Of a stretch of DNA of 64,000 bases, positions 63,758 to 64,000 are shown in pieces. The position numbers were made by a program, and so were the translations under genes. How positions within the stretch are numbered: position 1 is the first letter of the stretch; every line of letters begins with the position of its first letter. The stretch is from Pseudomonas tructae (GTDB taxonomy: Bacteria > Pseudomonadota > Gammaproteobacteria > Pseudomonadales > Pseudomonadaceae). The stretch is from NCBI RefSeq assembly GCF_004214895.1, contig NZ_CP035952.1:4846501-4910500 (forward strand), read 5' to 3'. The notes below the pieces were generated by a model, which made no database searches, was not told where the DNA came from, and worked only from the letters and a program-made list of their open reading frames with translations.

Positions 63758-64000
63758 TCAGTGCTTGCCGGACGCAAGGTCCTGGGCTTTCCACCAGCCG
63801 CAGAACTCATCCAGCGCCGACCACAGGCTCACGCCAGGACGGTAATCAAGAAACTGCCGGGCGCGGCTGATGTCGAGGGTGAAGTCCTTGCTCATCACCT
63901 GCATCCCCAGGCGCGACAGGGTCGGTTGCGGGCGCCCCGGCCAGAGCAGGCAGGCGCCTTCGTTCAAGGCAGCAAGGCTGTAGGCCAAGCCGTAGGAACG
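63758..64000 (-). CDS. NAD-dependent epimerase/dehydratase, C-terminal part
   Basis: The final ~80 residues of an extended-SDR protein; the NAD-binding N-terminus lies beyond the right edge. Visible: LSRLGMQVMSKDFTLDISRARQFLDYRPGVSLWSALDEFCGWW, the typical end of 3-beta-hydroxysteroid/epimerase-like enzymes, where KDFTLDISRARQFLDYRP is the conserved 'shortened sugar end' motif. Product cannot be determined. It is cut by the window edge, so this is partial, not broken. Confidence 0.75.
   Translation of the reverse strand, partial: RSYGLAYSLAALNEGACLLWPGRPQPTLSRLGMQVMSKDFTLDISRARQFLDYRPGVSLWSALDEFCGWWKAQDLASGKH

Overview
The window is chromosomal DNA of a fluorescent Pseudomonas, most probably the P. 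putida group. The evidence is high GC, the gene order ttgR-ttgABC, OprD porin, pca cluster, Pit transporter, GABA-type chemoreceptor, purU and an mvaT/turA gene (the order I know from P. putida), and dispersed REP palindromes with the core GCGGGGCAAGCCCGC. No tRNA, rRNA, prophage, integrase, transposase or CRISPR array was seen. The left edge cuts a thiamine-diphosphate enzyme and the right edge cuts an epimerase gene.

Layout. 1-4.5 kb: a truncated ThDP enzyme with a divergent LysR regulator, an NmrA-like oxidoreductase, a metallo-beta-lactamase-fold protein with a divergent LysR regulator, and a small membrane protein. 4.4-6.7 kb: pobR/pobA, converting 4-hydroxybenzoate to protocatechuate. 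6.8-13.5 kb: the TtgR-controlled TtgABC RND efflux pump, with the operator visible. 13.7-14.9 kb: an OprD-family porin. 15.0-22.3 kb: a sulfate-ester island with atsK (2-oxoglutarate dioxygenase), sftR-like LysR, atsR/atsB/atsC (ABC uptake with a fused double permease) and atsA (arylsulfatase). 22.3-23.6 kb: a Crp/Fnr-type regulator and a Mpo1-like membrane protein. 23.7-33.2 kb: a complete protocatechuate/beta-ketoadipate cluster downstream of ring cleavage, pcaR, pcaK, pcaIJ, pcaF, pcaT, pcaBDC, all on the minus strand, with putative PcaR operators before pcaR, pcaK and pcaI. With pobA it links 4-hydroxybenzoate uptake (PcaK) to TCA-cycle intermediates; pcaGH is not in the window.

33.8-45.9 kb: housekeeping and signalling genes (small conserved ORF, Pit phosphate transporter, HerA-like ATPase, chemoreceptor, glycosyltransferase plus DUF2334 deacetylase, a 57-residue ORF, purU, MvaT-family silencer, sbcB, PilZ protein, lipoprotein). 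46.0-51.5 kb: pykA, a 2Fe-2S reductase coupled to a diguanylate cyclase, and class I fumarase. 51.5-57.1 kb: an AT-richer delta-60 repeat protein, a cardiolipin-synthase-like phospholipase D, a YceI protein, a small exported protein coupled to a serine hydrolase, and an acyl-CoA-dehydrogenase-like protein. 57.2-59.3 kb: olsB-olsA (ornithine lipid synthesis) and acpH. 59.3-62.0 kb: an ArsR-MFS-XenB operon behind an array of ATATCG palindromes. 62.1-62.8 kb: a gene-free ~720-bp imperfect palindrome. 62.8-64.0 kb: a coiled-coil membrane protein and the truncated epimerase.

Most of the window is recognisable Pseudomonas metabolism. The least explained items are the giant palindrome at 62.1-62.8 kb, a candidate small RNA divergent from pcaR, a MITE-like element that ends in a stop codon, REP DNA that forms the C-termini of two convergent genes, the metal-ligand-depleted MBL protein, the 57-residue ORF behind purU, and the palindrome array controlling arsR-MFS-xenB. 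I did not find a convincing wholly new multi-gene system.
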